Positions 9,333 to 17,969 of a stretch of DNA of 64,000 bases are shown here, piece by piece. A model generated the notes under the pieces. The model saw only the letters and a program-made list of their open reading frames with translations. It did no database searches and had not been told where the DNA came from. Source of the stretch: Virgibacillus_F necropolis_A (GTDB lineage: Bacteria; Bacillota; Bacilli; Bacillales; Amphibacillaceae). The stretch lies in contig NZ_CP084992.1 of NCBI RefSeq assembly GCF_044793635.1, positions 2,108,001-2,172,000 on the forward strand, in the 5' to 3' direction. Within the stretch, counting starts at the first letter, position 1, and the number at the start of each line of letters is the position of its first letter. Both the position numbers and the translations under genes were made by a program.

Positions 9333-10691
9333 TTAAGCCGGTGGAACATCACTATCTGAGTATCGATGGTCCAAATCAACGAATTTGTTGTATTCTTTTA
9401 CAAATGCTAATTCGACATTTCCAACCGGGCCATTACGTTGTTTGGAAATAATAATTTCAATTATATTTTGTTTTTCTGATTCGGAGTCATAGTAATCATC
9501 ACGGTATAAAAATCCAACGATATCGGCATCTTGCTCAATACTTCCAGATTCTCGTAAGTCTGACATCATCGGTCGTTTATCCTGTCGGGACTCTACACCA
9601 CGGGATAGCTGTGATAATGCGATTAAAGGTACATTTAATTCACGAGCTAGTCCTTTTAGTGAACGGGAAATTTCAGATACCTCTTGTTGTCTGTTATCAC
9701 GCGAATTGGGGCTTCCTTGAATTAACTGCAGGTAATCAATTACGATCATGCCAAGTCCATGTTCCTGCTTCAGACGTCGACATTTTGAACGGATTTCACT
9801 TACACGAATTCCAGGTGAGTCGTCAATGTAGATTCCCGCATTCGACAAACTACCCATTGCCATTGTCAGCTTACTCCAATCCTCCGCCTGAAGGCTCCCC
9901 GTCCGAAGTCTTTGCGCATCGATGTTTCCTTCTGCACAAAGCATCCTTGAAACTAGTTGATCTGCACCCATCTCAAGGCTAAAGATAGCAACGTTTTCAT
10001 CGGTATTAATCGCGACGTTTTGTGCAATATTCAAGGCAAATGCCGTTTTACCAACAGAAGGTCGTGCAGCTATAATAATTAGATCATTTCGTTGAAAGCC
10101 TGAAGTAATTCGATCCAAATCACGGAACCCGGAAGGAACACCGGTCAAATCTGCACTTTGGTGGTGCAAACTTTCAATATTATCGTAAACGTCTATTAGG
10201 ACATCTTTAATTGCTTGAAATGCACCAGAATTTTTTCGATGTGAAACTTCGAGAATATTTTTTTCCGCTTCGTTTAAAACATCTTCTATTTCATCTTCCT
10301 TGGAAAAACTTTCTGTAACAATATCTGTCGCTGTACGGATCAATCGACGTAATACTGATTTTTCTTCGACAATTTTGCTATAGTAACTAATATTTGCTGC
10401 AGTTGGCACGCTTCCGGCTATATCCGTTAAATAGGAGACCCCTCCTACTTCATCAAGTGTTTTAGCATTGGATAACGATGTGGTTACGGTAACCAAATCA
10501 ATTGGTTCACCTTTATCGGAAAGCTTCATCATTGTTTCATAAATACGCTGATGACTCGCCCGGTAAAAGTCCTCTGGCAATAGTACTTCAGATGCACTAG
10601 AGAATGCTTCGGGTTCTAAAAATATCGCACCGATTACTGCTTGCTCTGCTTCTATATTATGTGGTGGTGTTCGATCATTCCATTCACTCAT
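9333..10691 (-). CDS. dnaC: Replicative DNA helicase (DnaB type; DnaC in B. subtilis)
   Basis: A 452-residue hexameric 5'-3' helicase of the replication fork. The N-terminal DnaB domain starts at about residue 9 (PPHNIEAEQAVIGAIF). The RecA-like C-terminal ATPase domain has Walker A ARPSVGKTAFALN at about 207-219 and Walker B MIVIDYLQL. Length equals the usual 450-455. It starts at an ATG behind GAGGGGG. It follows rplI on the same strand with a terminator-like hairpin between them. Confidence 0.97.
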   Translation of the reverse strand: MSEWNDRTPPHNIEAEQAVIGAIFLEPEAFSSASEVLLPEDFYRASHQRIYETMMKLSDKGEPIDLVTVTTSLSNAKTLDEVGGVSYLTDIAGSVPTAANISYYSKIVEEKSVLRRLIRTATDIVTESFSKEDEIEDVLNEAEKNILEVSHRKNSGAFQAIKDVLIDVYDNIESLHHQSADLTGVPSGFRDLDRITSGFQRNDLIIIAARPSVGKTAFALNIAQNVAINTDENVAIFSLEMGADQLVSRMLCAEGNIDAQRLRTGSLQAEDWSKLTMAMGSLSNAGIYIDDSPGIRVSEIRSKCRRLKQEHGLGMIVIDYLQLIQGSPNSRDNRQQEVSEISRSLKGLARELNVPLIALSQLSRGVESRQDKRPMMSDLRESGSIEQDADIVGFLYRDDYYDSESEKQNIIEIIISKQRNGPVGNVELAFVKEYNKFVDLDHRYSDSDVPPA

Positions 10692-10734
10692 ACTTTTCCC
10701 CCTCTTGTAGAGGTATATATTTCAAAAAAAAGAA

Positions 10735-10764
10735 AGGCTCACTCCTCATCAGAGTAACGAGCCT
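10735..10764 (-). terminator. Terminator or attenuator between rplI and dnaC
   Basis: On the minus strand the arms AGGCTC and GAGCCT enclose a partly paired stem, followed by TTCTTTTTTTT. It is located 13 bases after the rplI stop. Some read-through to dnaC is possible. Confidence 0.75.
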
Positions 10765-10777
10765 GGATACTTATAAC

Positions 10778-11224
10778 TTATTTTTCAGATACATGCACTT
10801 TAATGGAACCAGATACCTCTGGAAGAATTTTTACTGGAACCGTTGTATAGCCAAGTGCACGTATTGGTTGGTCAAGTTCTATTTTACGTTTGTCAATTTT
10901 ATATCCATGTTCTTTTTGTAATGCTTCAGCAATCTGCTTGCTTGTAATGGATCCGAATAGACGGCCTGCATCACCTGATTTCGCCTTTAACTCTACTGTT
11001 AATTCAGCTAAAGTATCCTTTAAAGCAATTGCTTCTTCTTTTTCCTTTTGTTCGAGTTGATCTTCTTTACGTTGCTTCGCTTCTAATGCTTTCACATTAC
11101 CTGTATTTGCTTCCTCAGCTAATTTATTTTTCAGCAAATAGTTCCGAGCGTAACCGTCAGAGACATTCTTCACTTCGCCTTTTTTACCTTTACCTTTTAC
11201 ATCTTTTAGAAAAATTACTTTCAC
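10778..11224 (-). CDS. rplI: 50S ribosomal protein L9
   Basis: A 148-residue L9 protein. The N-terminal signature MKVIFLKDVKGKGKKGEVKNVSDGYARN is complete in content, followed by the long Lys/Glu-rich connecting helix (about 41-75) and the C-terminal rRNA-binding domain. It starts with GTG, which overlaps the TGA of gdpP (GTGA), indicating translational coupling. The yybS-gdpP-rplI order is conserved in Bacilli. Confidence 0.97.
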   Translation of the reverse strand: MKVIFLKDVKGKGKKGEVKNVSDGYARNYLLKNKLAEEANTGNVKALEAKQRKEDQLEQKEKEEAIALKDTLAELTVELKAKSGDAGRLFGSITSKQIAEALQKEHGYKIDKRKIELDQPIRALGYTTVPVKILPEVSGSIKVHVSEK

Positions 11225-13194
11225 TGTACGTCTCCTCCTTCTAAATACTCCTCAAGTATATCCCTTAATAGTGCTTCTGCGTCCTCTATCGATGTATCTT
11301 TAATCTGTGTGGCTGCATTGGTTAAGTGGCCTCCACCATTCATTTTTTCCATGATGATTTGAACGTTGACATCGCCGAGCGACCTAGCACTAATTCCAAT
11401 TTTACCATCACTACGCTCCGATATTACAAATGATGCGTTTATACCACTCATGGTTAAAAGTGTATCTGCGGCTTGTGCGATTAATACGGAGCCATAAACT
11501 TCACCATGTTTTCCTTTTGAAATGGCAATGGAATCACGATAAACCTCAGCACGCTCTATTAACTTACTCCGTTTTATATATACATCTAAATCTTCTTTCA
11601 TAAATTGCTGAACTAAAATCGTGTCTGCACCTTTCGAACGTAAATAAGATGCTGCATCAAATGTTCTTGAGCCGGTGCGTAATGTGAAACTGTTCGTATC
11701 CACAATAATTCCCGCTAGGAGTGCTGTTGCTTCTAACATTTTCAACTTAAGGCTCTTCGGTTGATATTCAAGCAATTCTGTAACTAATTCAGCTGTTGAT
11801 GATGCATAGGGTTCCATATATACCAATGTAGGGTTTTCAATGAACTCCTCTGCACGACGGTGATGATCAATCACCACTTTGTATTCTGTTTTGTTTAAAA
11901 GTTTTTCGTTAGATACAAGTGTTGGTTTATGTGTATCTACAACAACTACTAAGCTGCGATTCGAAATTATACTCTCTGCAGCTTCAGGATCAATGAATTG
12001 CTGCCATAGACTTTCCTCTTCCTGAATTGCATCGACTAAACGATAAACCCCAGTACTAACATCATCAGGATCAAAGACTATATACCCATCAACGCCATTC
12101 GTTTTGGCGATATTTAAAATACCTATTGCAGCTCCAATAGAATCCATGTCTGGTGATTTGTGCCCCATAATAATAACATTGTCGCTTTCCTTCACTAGCT
12201 GTTTTAACGCATGGGATATAACCCTAGCTCTAACACGCGTCCGTTTTTCCATTGGATTTGTTTTTCCACCATAAAACCGAACTTTTCCAGAATCATCCTT
12301 AATTGCTACTTGGTCGCCTCCACGTCCTAACGCTAAATCAAGACTTGATTGCGCTAACTCTCCAAGCGATGGAAGGTCTATACTTCCGAGTCCAATCCCA
12401 ATACTAAGAGTGATTGGAATATTCTGATCAGCATTTAGTTCTCGAACTTCATCCAAAATATCAAACTTTGATTTTTCAAGTTGGTGTAAAATTTCTTTTG
12501 TCCCAACTGCGATAAATCGATCCTGTGATGTCCGCTTCAAATACATCCCGTTTTCGTGGGCCCAGTTATTTAATACAGAAGTAACCTTTGAATTCAACTG
12601 GCTTTTAACCGTGTCATCCATGTTTTGCGTAATTTCTTCATAGTTGTCTAAGAAAATAATGGAGAGTGTGGTTTGTTCATTATGATAAAGCTGTTGAATT
12701 TCTGTTTGCGTAGTACGGTCAAACAGATATAATAACCGTTCCTCTTTTTTTATAGAGGTTTGAAATTCGTAGCCATCTAGTTGAAACCAAGTTTCACTTT
12801 TATTTTCCTTAATCATTGGAGTCAACTCTTCCGACAATAAATTAAGCGATTTCCCCACTAAAGTATCCTCAGCTGCAAATCGATTCATATACGGATTGGC
12901 CCACTCAATATAGTAATCTTCATTAAATAACACGATACCTATTGGCATTTCTAACAACGCTTCTTCACCAACTTTACGTACACGGTGGGAAAGCGTTGAT
13001 ATATATTCTTCCGTCTGATTCATTAACGTTTTTTCCGTTCGGATACTATAGAAAAAAGATCCAATAAGAACAACCGTCATCACGAGACCTATTATCCATT
13101 GAAAGTACCAAATAAACCCAAGCAAAATAATAGATAAAATATAAATTATCCACAAATGTCTGCTCAGTGTTGGTTTCTTTTGCATATCTGGCAT
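11221..13194 (-). CDS. gdpP: GdpP cyclic-di-AMP phosphodiesterase
   Basis: A 657-residue membrane enzyme that hydrolyses c-di-AMP. It shows two N-terminal membrane helices (about 13-52), a PAS-like haem-binding region, a degenerate GGDEF domain (no GGDEF motif; SIGIGLG region remains) and a C-terminal DHH/DHHA1 phosphodiesterase with MGHKSPDMDS, VDTHKP and VIDHHRR motifs. I prefer the ATG at 13194 because AGGAG lies nine bases upstream; a TTG three codons earlier abuts the same site. It is coupled to rplI and follows yybS closely. Confidence 0.95.
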   Translation of the reverse strand: MPDMQKKPTLSRHLWIIYILSIILLGFIWYFQWIIGLVMTVVLIGSFFYSIRTEKTLMNQTEEYISTLSHRVRKVGEEALLEMPIGIVLFNEDYYIEWANPYMNRFAAEDTLVGKSLNLLSEELTPMIKENKSETWFQLDGYEFQTSIKKEERLLYLFDRTTQTEIQQLYHNEQTTLSIIFLDNYEEITQNMDDTVKSQLNSKVTSVLNNWAHENGMYLKRTSQDRFIAVGTKEILHQLEKSKFDILDEVRELNADQNIPITLSIGIGLGSIDLPSLGELAQSSLDLALGRGGDQVAIKDDSGKVRFYGGKTNPMEKRTRVRARVISHALKQLVKESDNVIIMGHKSPDMDSIGAAIGILNIAKTNGVDGYIVFDPDDVSTGVYRLVDAIQEEESLWQQFIDPEAAESIISNRSLVVVVDTHKPTLVSNEKLLNKTEYKVVIDHHRRAEEFIENPTLVYMEPYASSTAELVTELLEYQPKSLKLKMLEATALLAGIIVDTNSFTLRTGSRTFDAASYLRSKGADTILVQQFMKEDLDVYIKRSKLIERAEVYRDSIAISKGKHGEVYGSVLIAQAADTLLTMSGINASFVISERSDGKIGISARSLGDVNVQIIMEKMNGGGHLTNAATQIKDTSIEDAEALLRDILEEYLEGGDVQ

Positions 13195-13224
13195 GGAATT
13201 CAACTCCTATACCTTATTCCTGTT

Positions 13225-14172
13225 CTATTTATTATCCTTTGAAATGCGATCACGTAGTCGAAATCCTATATCTATTATACCTAAGATGCGTACAAGATAA
13301 AGTAAAATAAATGAAAATAGCAATGTTACTATTACACATATTATTGGAAATGCCTTCGATTTGTTCTTTTGATGAGCATAGAAAAAGATAAAAGAAAAAC
13401 CTTGAAGAGTCATTAAAAGCCCTGCTAACACGAGAACATTATTAATTGCATGATAGAAAGCACTTGATGGATCATACTCGAACATGGTAAGAATTACTGC
13501 GAAAAAGTAAATCCAAACGAGTGAAACCGGGAACCGTAAATCCCGAAAAGGTGGAAAAGCGAATTTCTTTTTTTCCAAACGGTTGATCACTTTATAACCA
13601 ATCCATTGGCTGACAAATGCTAACAGAATAGCAACAGAAGCAACTCCAACTGGGATTAAATCTTTTAGCATATTCGCTTGTTGTTTCATGATTTCCAGTT
13701 GTTCCCCTGATTGACCACTTAGACCAACCTGTTCCATTAAGAACTTACTCATCTGCACTGACTCATCAATCATCGTATTAATTTCACTTACCCAGTTAAC
13801 GTTAAATACAAGCTGACTGATTAGGAAAGTAAACAGTAATCCAATGATAAACCCAAACATTCCACGGGCCCACGTTTCATATGGTGTTAGTTTTTTATGC
13901 ATTGCGCCACCAATCATTATTCCGCCCAGCCCCATCAGAATAGTAATTGGTATAGAAAATACTGTTGCAAAAAGCGAAGATAACAAAATAGAAGCAGCAA
14001 ACATGATTAGTGATGGCTTCCAGTCGTATCTATACGCAAATATAATAAACGGTATTGGCAATAAAAAAATTGCAATTATTTCTATTAGTGGGACAAAAAC
14101 AGACATCAATAATAAAATAATGTATATTGCTGTAAGAAGCGCCCCATCTGTTAGTATTTTTGATCGATTCAT
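13225..14172 (-). CDS. yybS: YybS family membrane protein (DUF2232)
   Basis: A 315-residue polytopic membrane protein, with about eight hydrophobic helices. The opening RSKILTDGALLTAIYIILL is typical of DUF2232. Biochemical function is not established. It is the first gene of the yybS-gdpP-rplI cluster and lies 30 bases upstream of gdpP, so it is probably co-transcribed; a link to c-di-AMP or envelope homeostasis would be inference from position only. Confidence 0.88.
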   Translation of the reverse strand: MNRSKILTDGALLTAIYIILLLMSVFVPLIEIIAIFLLPIPFIIFAYRYDWKPSLIMFAASILLSSLFATVFSIPITILMGLGGIMIGGAMHKKLTPYETWARGMFGFIIGLLFTFLISQLVFNVNWVSEINTMIDESVQMSKFLMEQVGLSGQSGEQLEIMKQQANMLKDLIPVGVASVAILLAFVSQWIGYKVINRLEKKKFAFPPFRDLRFPVSLVWIYFFAVILTMFEYDPSSAFYHAINNVLVLAGLLMTLQGFSFIFFYAHQKNKSKAFPIICVIVTLLFSFILLYLVRILGIIDIGFRLRDRISKDNK

Positions 14173-14283
14173 CTATTCCTGCACCTCATTAATGTATATA
14201 AATCGCCTGATTCTTTTAATCTCATTATAATATGATAACACGATTTCCGTACTAATTGGGGAACGATTTATTGATTGCATTTT

Positions 14284-14297
14284 ATTTCCCGGGCAAT
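14284..14297. promoter_or_regulatory. Candidate Noc-binding site
   Basis: ATTTCCCGGGCAAT differs at one position from the B. subtilis Noc consensus ATTTCCCGGGAAAT. It lies in the 250-base gap between yybS and the small membrane protein. A noc gene is present in this window. A single near-match could be chance. Confidence 0.35.
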
Positions 14298-14422
14298 AAT
14301 TGTCGAATAGTATCAAATAATAATAAAATGTCATCAATTATTCATGGCCAAGTAGCGACTTTATCACTTTTTTTTACTATAATAGTACAAGCAAGTGAAT
14401 AATTCGTTAAGGATGAATACTT

Positions 14423-14914
14423 ATGATATTTCTTAAAGCCTTTTTACATAGCATAAAATTACCAAACAAAAATGCTGTATTTAAGTTGAATCGTATTGGA
14501 ATGGATATAACAGTCGTGTATATGTTTATCATTATGGCTATCGTTGCTATTCCTGCACTTTTCGACCGAATAACAGGGTCTAGTGATCCCGGCTCTGATA
14601 TGGCATTTTTCTTTCTACTAATATACTTCTTTATGTTTTATTATCTCCCATTAACGATAATCGTATTTGTTGTTATATCTGGAGTAGCATATCTATATAC
14701 TTGGGTTGCCAAAATCCTTAAGCGAAAGTTGCGCTTTCCTTTACTATGGAAAATGGGCGCCTATACAACAACGATTCCGTTTTTTATTTACACGATTATT
14801 GCCATGATTTTTTCCATAGATGATAGCATGCTATGGGTCTTTTTCATCTATTCTCTAATTGTTTTACTACTAATAATAACGGTTTATCCAAAGCGTAAAA
14901 AACGAAACGTGTAA
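14423..14914 (+). CDS. Small membrane protein of unknown function
   Basis: A 163-residue protein with four predicted membrane helices (about 29-45, 61-90, 112-128 and 133-152) and basic ends (KRKKR near the C-terminus). I do not recognise the family with confidence; the opening region, FLKAFLHSIKLPNKNAVFKL, is reminiscent of DUF1189-like membrane proteins but shorter. It is preceded by AAGGATG and a TATAAT-like box at 14378-14383. It ends 11 bases before modA on the same strand, so it may share its transcript, although nothing shows a role in molybdate uptake. Confidence 0.7.
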   Translation: MIFLKAFLHSIKLPNKNAVFKLNRIGMDITVVYMFIIMAIVAIPALFDRITGSSDPGSDMAFFFLLIYFFMFYYLPLTIIVFVVISGVAYLYTWVAKILKRKLRFPLLWKMGAYTTTIPFFIYTIIAMIFSIDDSMLWVFFIYSLIVLLLIITVYPKRKKRNV

Positions 14915-14925
14915 AGGGGGCTGCT

Positions 14926-15702
14926 ATGGTGAGACAACTAGTAATCCTATGTATGTTTTTTTCATTGTTAGTAGCCTGTAGCAGTGGTCCTGAATCATCT
15001 GACACAGAGAAGAAAGAAATCTTTATTTCAGCAGCGGCCAGCCTATCTGGTGCTCTTAAAAAGATTAGTGAGGATTTCGAGGCGGAACATCCTAATGTAA
15101 ACATTACCCTCAATTTCAGTGGATCTGGAAAATTAGCACAGCAAATTCAACAAGGTGCGCCGGTTGATGTATTTTTATCTGCTGATCAAAACTGGATGGA
15201 TGTATTGGAGCAAGATAACCTGATATTACCTGGTACACGGGTTAATTTCGCCAAAAATAGTCTGGTTTTTATTTCACAAAAAGAAACCGATAAAAAAATA
15301 CATACTTTAAAAGATATTGACCCGGGCTCTATCGGACAAATTGCAATCGGCAACCCCAAAAGTGTCCCCGCTGGAAACTACACGAAAGAGGCCTTAACCA
15401 ATCTTGGTCTATGGGACAATCTTATCGAACATTTCGTTTATGCAAAAGATGTTCGTCAGGTACTTACCTATGTGGAATCAGGAAATGCTGAAGTTGGCTT
15501 TGTCTATGGCAGTGACCTTCACCGGACAGAAAGTGTTCAAGTATTAACTGAAGTTGATTCAGACTTGTATTCGCCAGTTGTTTATCCAGCAGCGGTGCTA
15601 TCTACAGGTGAAAGCCCAGAGCTAGCGAAAGTTTTTCTAAGTTATCTTCAGTCTGATTCTGCACAGGCTGTTCTTGAAAACTATGGTTTTATGAACTATT
15701 AG
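14926..15702 (+). CDS. modA: Molybdate ABC transporter substrate-binding lipoprotein
   Basis: A 258-residue ModA. The signal peptide ends in a lipobox LLVAC with Cys18, so the protein is anchored outside the membrane. ModA motifs follow: SAAASLSGALKKI, NFSGSGKLAQQI, GAPVDVFLSADQNWMD and GNPKSVPAGNYTKEAL. It captures molybdate (or tungstate) for import. It is the first of three tightly spaced genes modA-modB-modC. This cluster is plus-strand within a minus-strand arm and interrupts a block otherwise conserved with B. subtilis, so it may have been acquired. Confidence 0.92.
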   Translation: MVRQLVILCMFFSLLVACSSGPESSDTEKKEIFISAAASLSGALKKISEDFEAEHPNVNITLNFSGSGKLAQQIQQGAPVDVFLSADQNWMDVLEQDNLILPGTRVNFAKNSLVFISQKETDKKIHTLKDIDPGSIGQIAIGNPKSVPAGNYTKEALTNLGLWDNLIEHFVYAKDVRQVLTYVESGNAEVGFVYGSDLHRTESVQVLTEVDSDLYSPVVYPAAVLSTGESPELAKVFLSYLQSDSAQAVLENYGFMNY

Positions 15703-15719
15703 AGCGGAGGTGCGATGTA

Positions 15720-16397
15720 TTGAACTATACACCACTTGTTTTATCACTAAAAATAGCAGGTATTGCCACATTCATCGTACTTGTTTTCGGGATACTTTTT
15801 GCCAGATTACTAGCAAGAAATCAGTTCCCCGGGAAACGAATTATTGAATCAATTTTAATGCTTCCATTAGTGCTCCCACCTACAGTTGTAGGATTTGGAT
15901 TATTATATTTGTTTGGAAAAAACGGGCCAATTGGAAGTTTTTTGTTACAGGCCTTTAATTTTCAAGTTGTCTTTACATGGATTGGTGCTGTTATTGCCGC
16001 CACAGTAGTCGCCTTTCCCTTAATGTATCAAAGTGCGTCGGCCGCTTTTCAAACTTATGATCCTAATATTGAAAATGCTGCTTATACATTAGGAGCCTCT
16101 AAATGGCGTGTTTTCTGGACTATATCATTTCCGCTTGCATGGCCTGGGCTTCTAGCAGGGCTTGTACTGACTTTTGCAAGAGCACTTGGTGAGTTTGGTG
16201 CAACGCTGATGATCGCAGGGTACATACCCAACAAGACAGATACCATTCCGCTTGCTATCTATTTTGCCGTGGAATCAGGTAATACAGATAAGGCTATTTT
16301 TTGGGTGATTAGCATGCTTGTCATTGGATTCAGTGCAATATTATGGCTAAATTGGTGGAGTGGTCGTAATATATTAAAGTTTACTAGCGAAAAGTAA
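15720..16397 (+). CDS. modB: Molybdate ABC transporter permease
   Basis: A 225-residue permease with about five to six helices. The ABC-permease EAA-type loop is seen as ENAAYTLGASKWRVFWTISFPLAWPG, followed by ARALGEFGATLMIAG, typical of ModB. The start is TTG at 15720: GGAGGT lies eight bases upstream, while the nearby ATG leads to an immediate stop. It follows modA by 17 bases. Confidence 0.93.
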   Translation: MNYTPLVLSLKIAGIATFIVLVFGILFARLLARNQFPGKRIIESILMLPLVLPPTVVGFGLLYLFGKNGPIGSFLLQAFNFQVVFTWIGAVIAATVVAFPLMYQSASAAFQTYDPNIENAAYTLGASKWRVFWTISFPLAWPGLLAGLVLTFARALGEFGATLMIAGYIPNKTDTIPLAIYFAVESGNTDKAIFWVISMLVIGFSAILWLNWWSGRNILKFTSEK

Positions 16398-16412
16398 TGG
16401 AGGCCCACAAAA

Positions 16413-17033
16413 ATGCTTACAGTAGCTATCACTAAAAAGCTGAAAAACCTTTTAATAGATATACAATTCAACGTTGACAACGAAATAGTTGTCTTGTTCG
16501 GACCATCCGGATCAGGAAAAACAACTTTATTAAACTGTATTGCAGGATTAGTCCATCCGGATACAGGAACTATAAGATTAAAAGAAAAAGTACTTTTCCA
16601 TGAAAATGAAAAAACGACGCCCGTACAAAAGCGAAATATTGGGTATCTATTCCAGGACTATGCATTATTCCCCCATATGACAATTGGAAAAAATATCCAA
16701 TATGGCATGAAAGACACCGATTTGGCGAAAAAGCTAATTGATGTAGTTGGCATTAAACCGTTATTGAATAGCTATCCAAAACAAATTTCAGGTGGAGAAA
16801 AACAACGCGTTGCACTTATCCGGGCATTAGCAATGAAACCAGATGCATTATTACTCGATGAACCTTTTTCTTCATTGGATGAAGAAACACGTATCGAATG
16901 TCAGTATGAATTAATCCGCCTCCATAACACGTGGAATATTCCGATCATTATGGTGACCCACGATTTTAATGAAGCAACCAAAATTGGTAATCGGATTATC
17001 AAAATAGAAAATGGAAAAATGAAAAGAAATTAG
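16413..17033 (+). CDS. modC: Molybdate ABC transporter ATPase (short form)
   Basis: A 206-residue ATPase. Walker A GPSGSGKTT is at 30-38, Q-loop FQDYALFPHMT at about 80-90, signature ISGGEKQRVAL at 125-135, Walker B ALLLDEP at 145-151 and switch His in VTHD near 182. It lacks the C-terminal Mop/TOBE molybdate-binding domain found in the ~350-residue ModC of proteobacteria, so substrate feedback of that kind is not expected. Position after modB gives the assignment. No molybdenum-cofactor genes are in the window. Confidence 0.88.
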   Translation: MLTVAITKKLKNLLIDIQFNVDNEIVVLFGPSGSGKTTLLNCIAGLVHPDTGTIRLKEKVLFHENEKTTPVQKRNIGYLFQDYALFPHMTIGKNIQYGMKDTDLAKKLIDVVGIKPLLNSYPKQISGGEKQRVALIRALAMKPDALLLDEPFSSLDEETRIECQYELIRLHNTWNIPIIMVTHDFNEATKIGNRIIKIENGKMKRN

Positions 17034-17066
17034 GTAAACAAGTGGATCCATCTAGACCTTCTTGTC
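17031..17066. terminator. Possible hairpin between modC and the ArsR gene
   Basis: Imperfect inverted repeat AGGT-AACAAG-TGG / CC-TT-CTTGT-CACCT spans the 38-base gap between the converging genes. No strong T run follows, so terminator function is only tentative. Confidence 0.4.
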
Positions 17067-17071
17067 ACCTA

Positions 17072-17395
17072 TTATTCCTGATTGTTCTCAACATGCTGCT
17101 TTAGCATGGAGATCTTATTATCCCAGTATTGTTCAAAGAATGACAGCCAATGTTTTAATTCTACTAGCTCTTCTGGCAGAAGGGTATAAATTTTTTCCCG
17201 ACCGGTTTTTCGACCATTAACTAACTTTGCTTCCGTCAGTACGTTCAAATGTTTCACTACTGCTGTTCGACTCACCGGAAAGTTTTGGCTAATTCCTTTA
17301 ATAGATAAGTCTCCCTTGGCAAGTAATTCAAGCATTTGCCTTCTTGTAGGATCAGCTATTGCCTGATAGACATCATATTTGGGAGCAGCTGTCAC
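17072..17395 (-). CDS. ArsR-family winged-helix regulator
   Basis: A 107-residue ArsR/SmtB-type repressor. The motifs DPTRRQMLELLAKG and SIKGISQNFPVSRTAVVKHLNVL show the HTH; RKTGREKIYTL is the wing. No metal-binding Cys cluster is present, so it is a non-metal ArsR, of the type that pairs with SRPBCC proteins (SdpR-like in architecture). Its start overlaps the stop of the SRPBCC gene by four bases, giving translational coupling. It probably represses its own operon through the duplicated ATAACACC-N4-GGTTATAT element upstream. Confidence 0.88.
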   Translation of the reverse strand: MTAAPKYDVYQAIADPTRRQMLELLAKGDLSIKGISQNFPVSRTAVVKHLNVLTEAKLVNGRKTGREKIYTLLPEELVELKHWLSFFEQYWDNKISMLKQHVENNQE

Positions 17396-17823
17396 TCTTC
17401 TTCAACTACCTTTCGCAGGCCATTATCTACAAGCTTGTCCCAACCGTTATTCATTATATTTCTAGTTGTCAGGTACGTTCTGGATTGTCCAGGTATTGTT
17501 TCATCTGGTTCTCCCCATCCTGAATGAATTAAAGTAAATGAAGTTCTTTCTTCTATTGCTTCTAATAAAAAAGATACTTCCCAACCAAACTCTCCCCATG
17601 AAAAGGTTAATTCTTTAGGCGGATTTATTTTTATTACTTTGCACAATGACGTTTCGAATTGCGATTTAATATAAAACTGATGTCCTTCAATTGGTTCAAA
17701 ATCATTCGGCATAAACCATTCAGCAATGCCATCAGATGTGGCAACTGCCTTCCATACCTTTTCTATTGGTGCATCAAATACTACCTGCTTTTTTATTTCT
17801 GGAACTTTATTAGTTTCGCTCAC
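17392..17823 (-). CDS. SRPBCC (AHSA1-type) ligand-binding protein
   Basis: A 143-residue START/Bet v1-fold protein of the AHSA1 family; motifs include VVFDAPIEKVWKAVATSDGIAEWFMP and the C-terminal GWDKLVDNGLRKVVE. Members bind small hydrophobic ligands, and many are encoded with an ArsR regulator; the ligand is unknown. The start is GTG behind GAGGAGG. It is the first gene of a two-gene operon with the ArsR gene. Confidence 0.85.
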   Translation of the reverse strand: MSETNKVPEIKKQVVFDAPIEKVWKAVATSDGIAEWFMPNDFEPIEGHQFYIKSQFETSLCKVIKINPPKELTFSWGEFGWEVSFLLEAIEERTSFTLIHSGWGEPDETIPGQSRTYLTTRNIMNNGWDKLVDNGLRKVVEEE

Positions 17824-17846
17824 AACAATTTCCTCCTCATTTTAAA

Positions 17847-17900
17847 ATAACACCTTTTGGTTATATTTATATATTATAACACCATATGGTTATATGTAAA
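17847..17900 (-). promoter_or_regulatory. Promoter and duplicated operator of the SRPBCC-ArsR operon
   Basis: Two copies of ATAACACC-N4-GGTTATAT lie at 17847-17866 and 17876-17895, 29 bases apart. On the minus strand a promoter with -35 TTTACA (17895-17900), 16-base spacer and -10 TATAAT (17873-17878) has the distal operator exactly between its boxes, while the other copy covers the transcription start region. Binding by the ArsR protein would block the promoter. Confidence 0.7.
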
Positions 17901-17917
17901 GTGGGAATACCACACAA

Positions 17918-17947
17918 AAAGACTCTCCGCTACAATAGGAGAGCCTT
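17918..17947 (-). terminator. Terminator after the symporter gene
   Basis: On the minus strand AAAGGCTCTCC pairs with GGAGAGTCTTT (one wobble), followed by TTTTTG. It lies 23 bases after the symporter stop. Confidence 0.8.
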
Positions 17948-17969
17948 TCGATGATTACCTATACTACTT

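Noticed and set aside
15826..15839. Noc-site-like TTCCCCGGGAAAC in modB
   Set aside because: Three mismatches to the consensus and in a coding region; likely chance.
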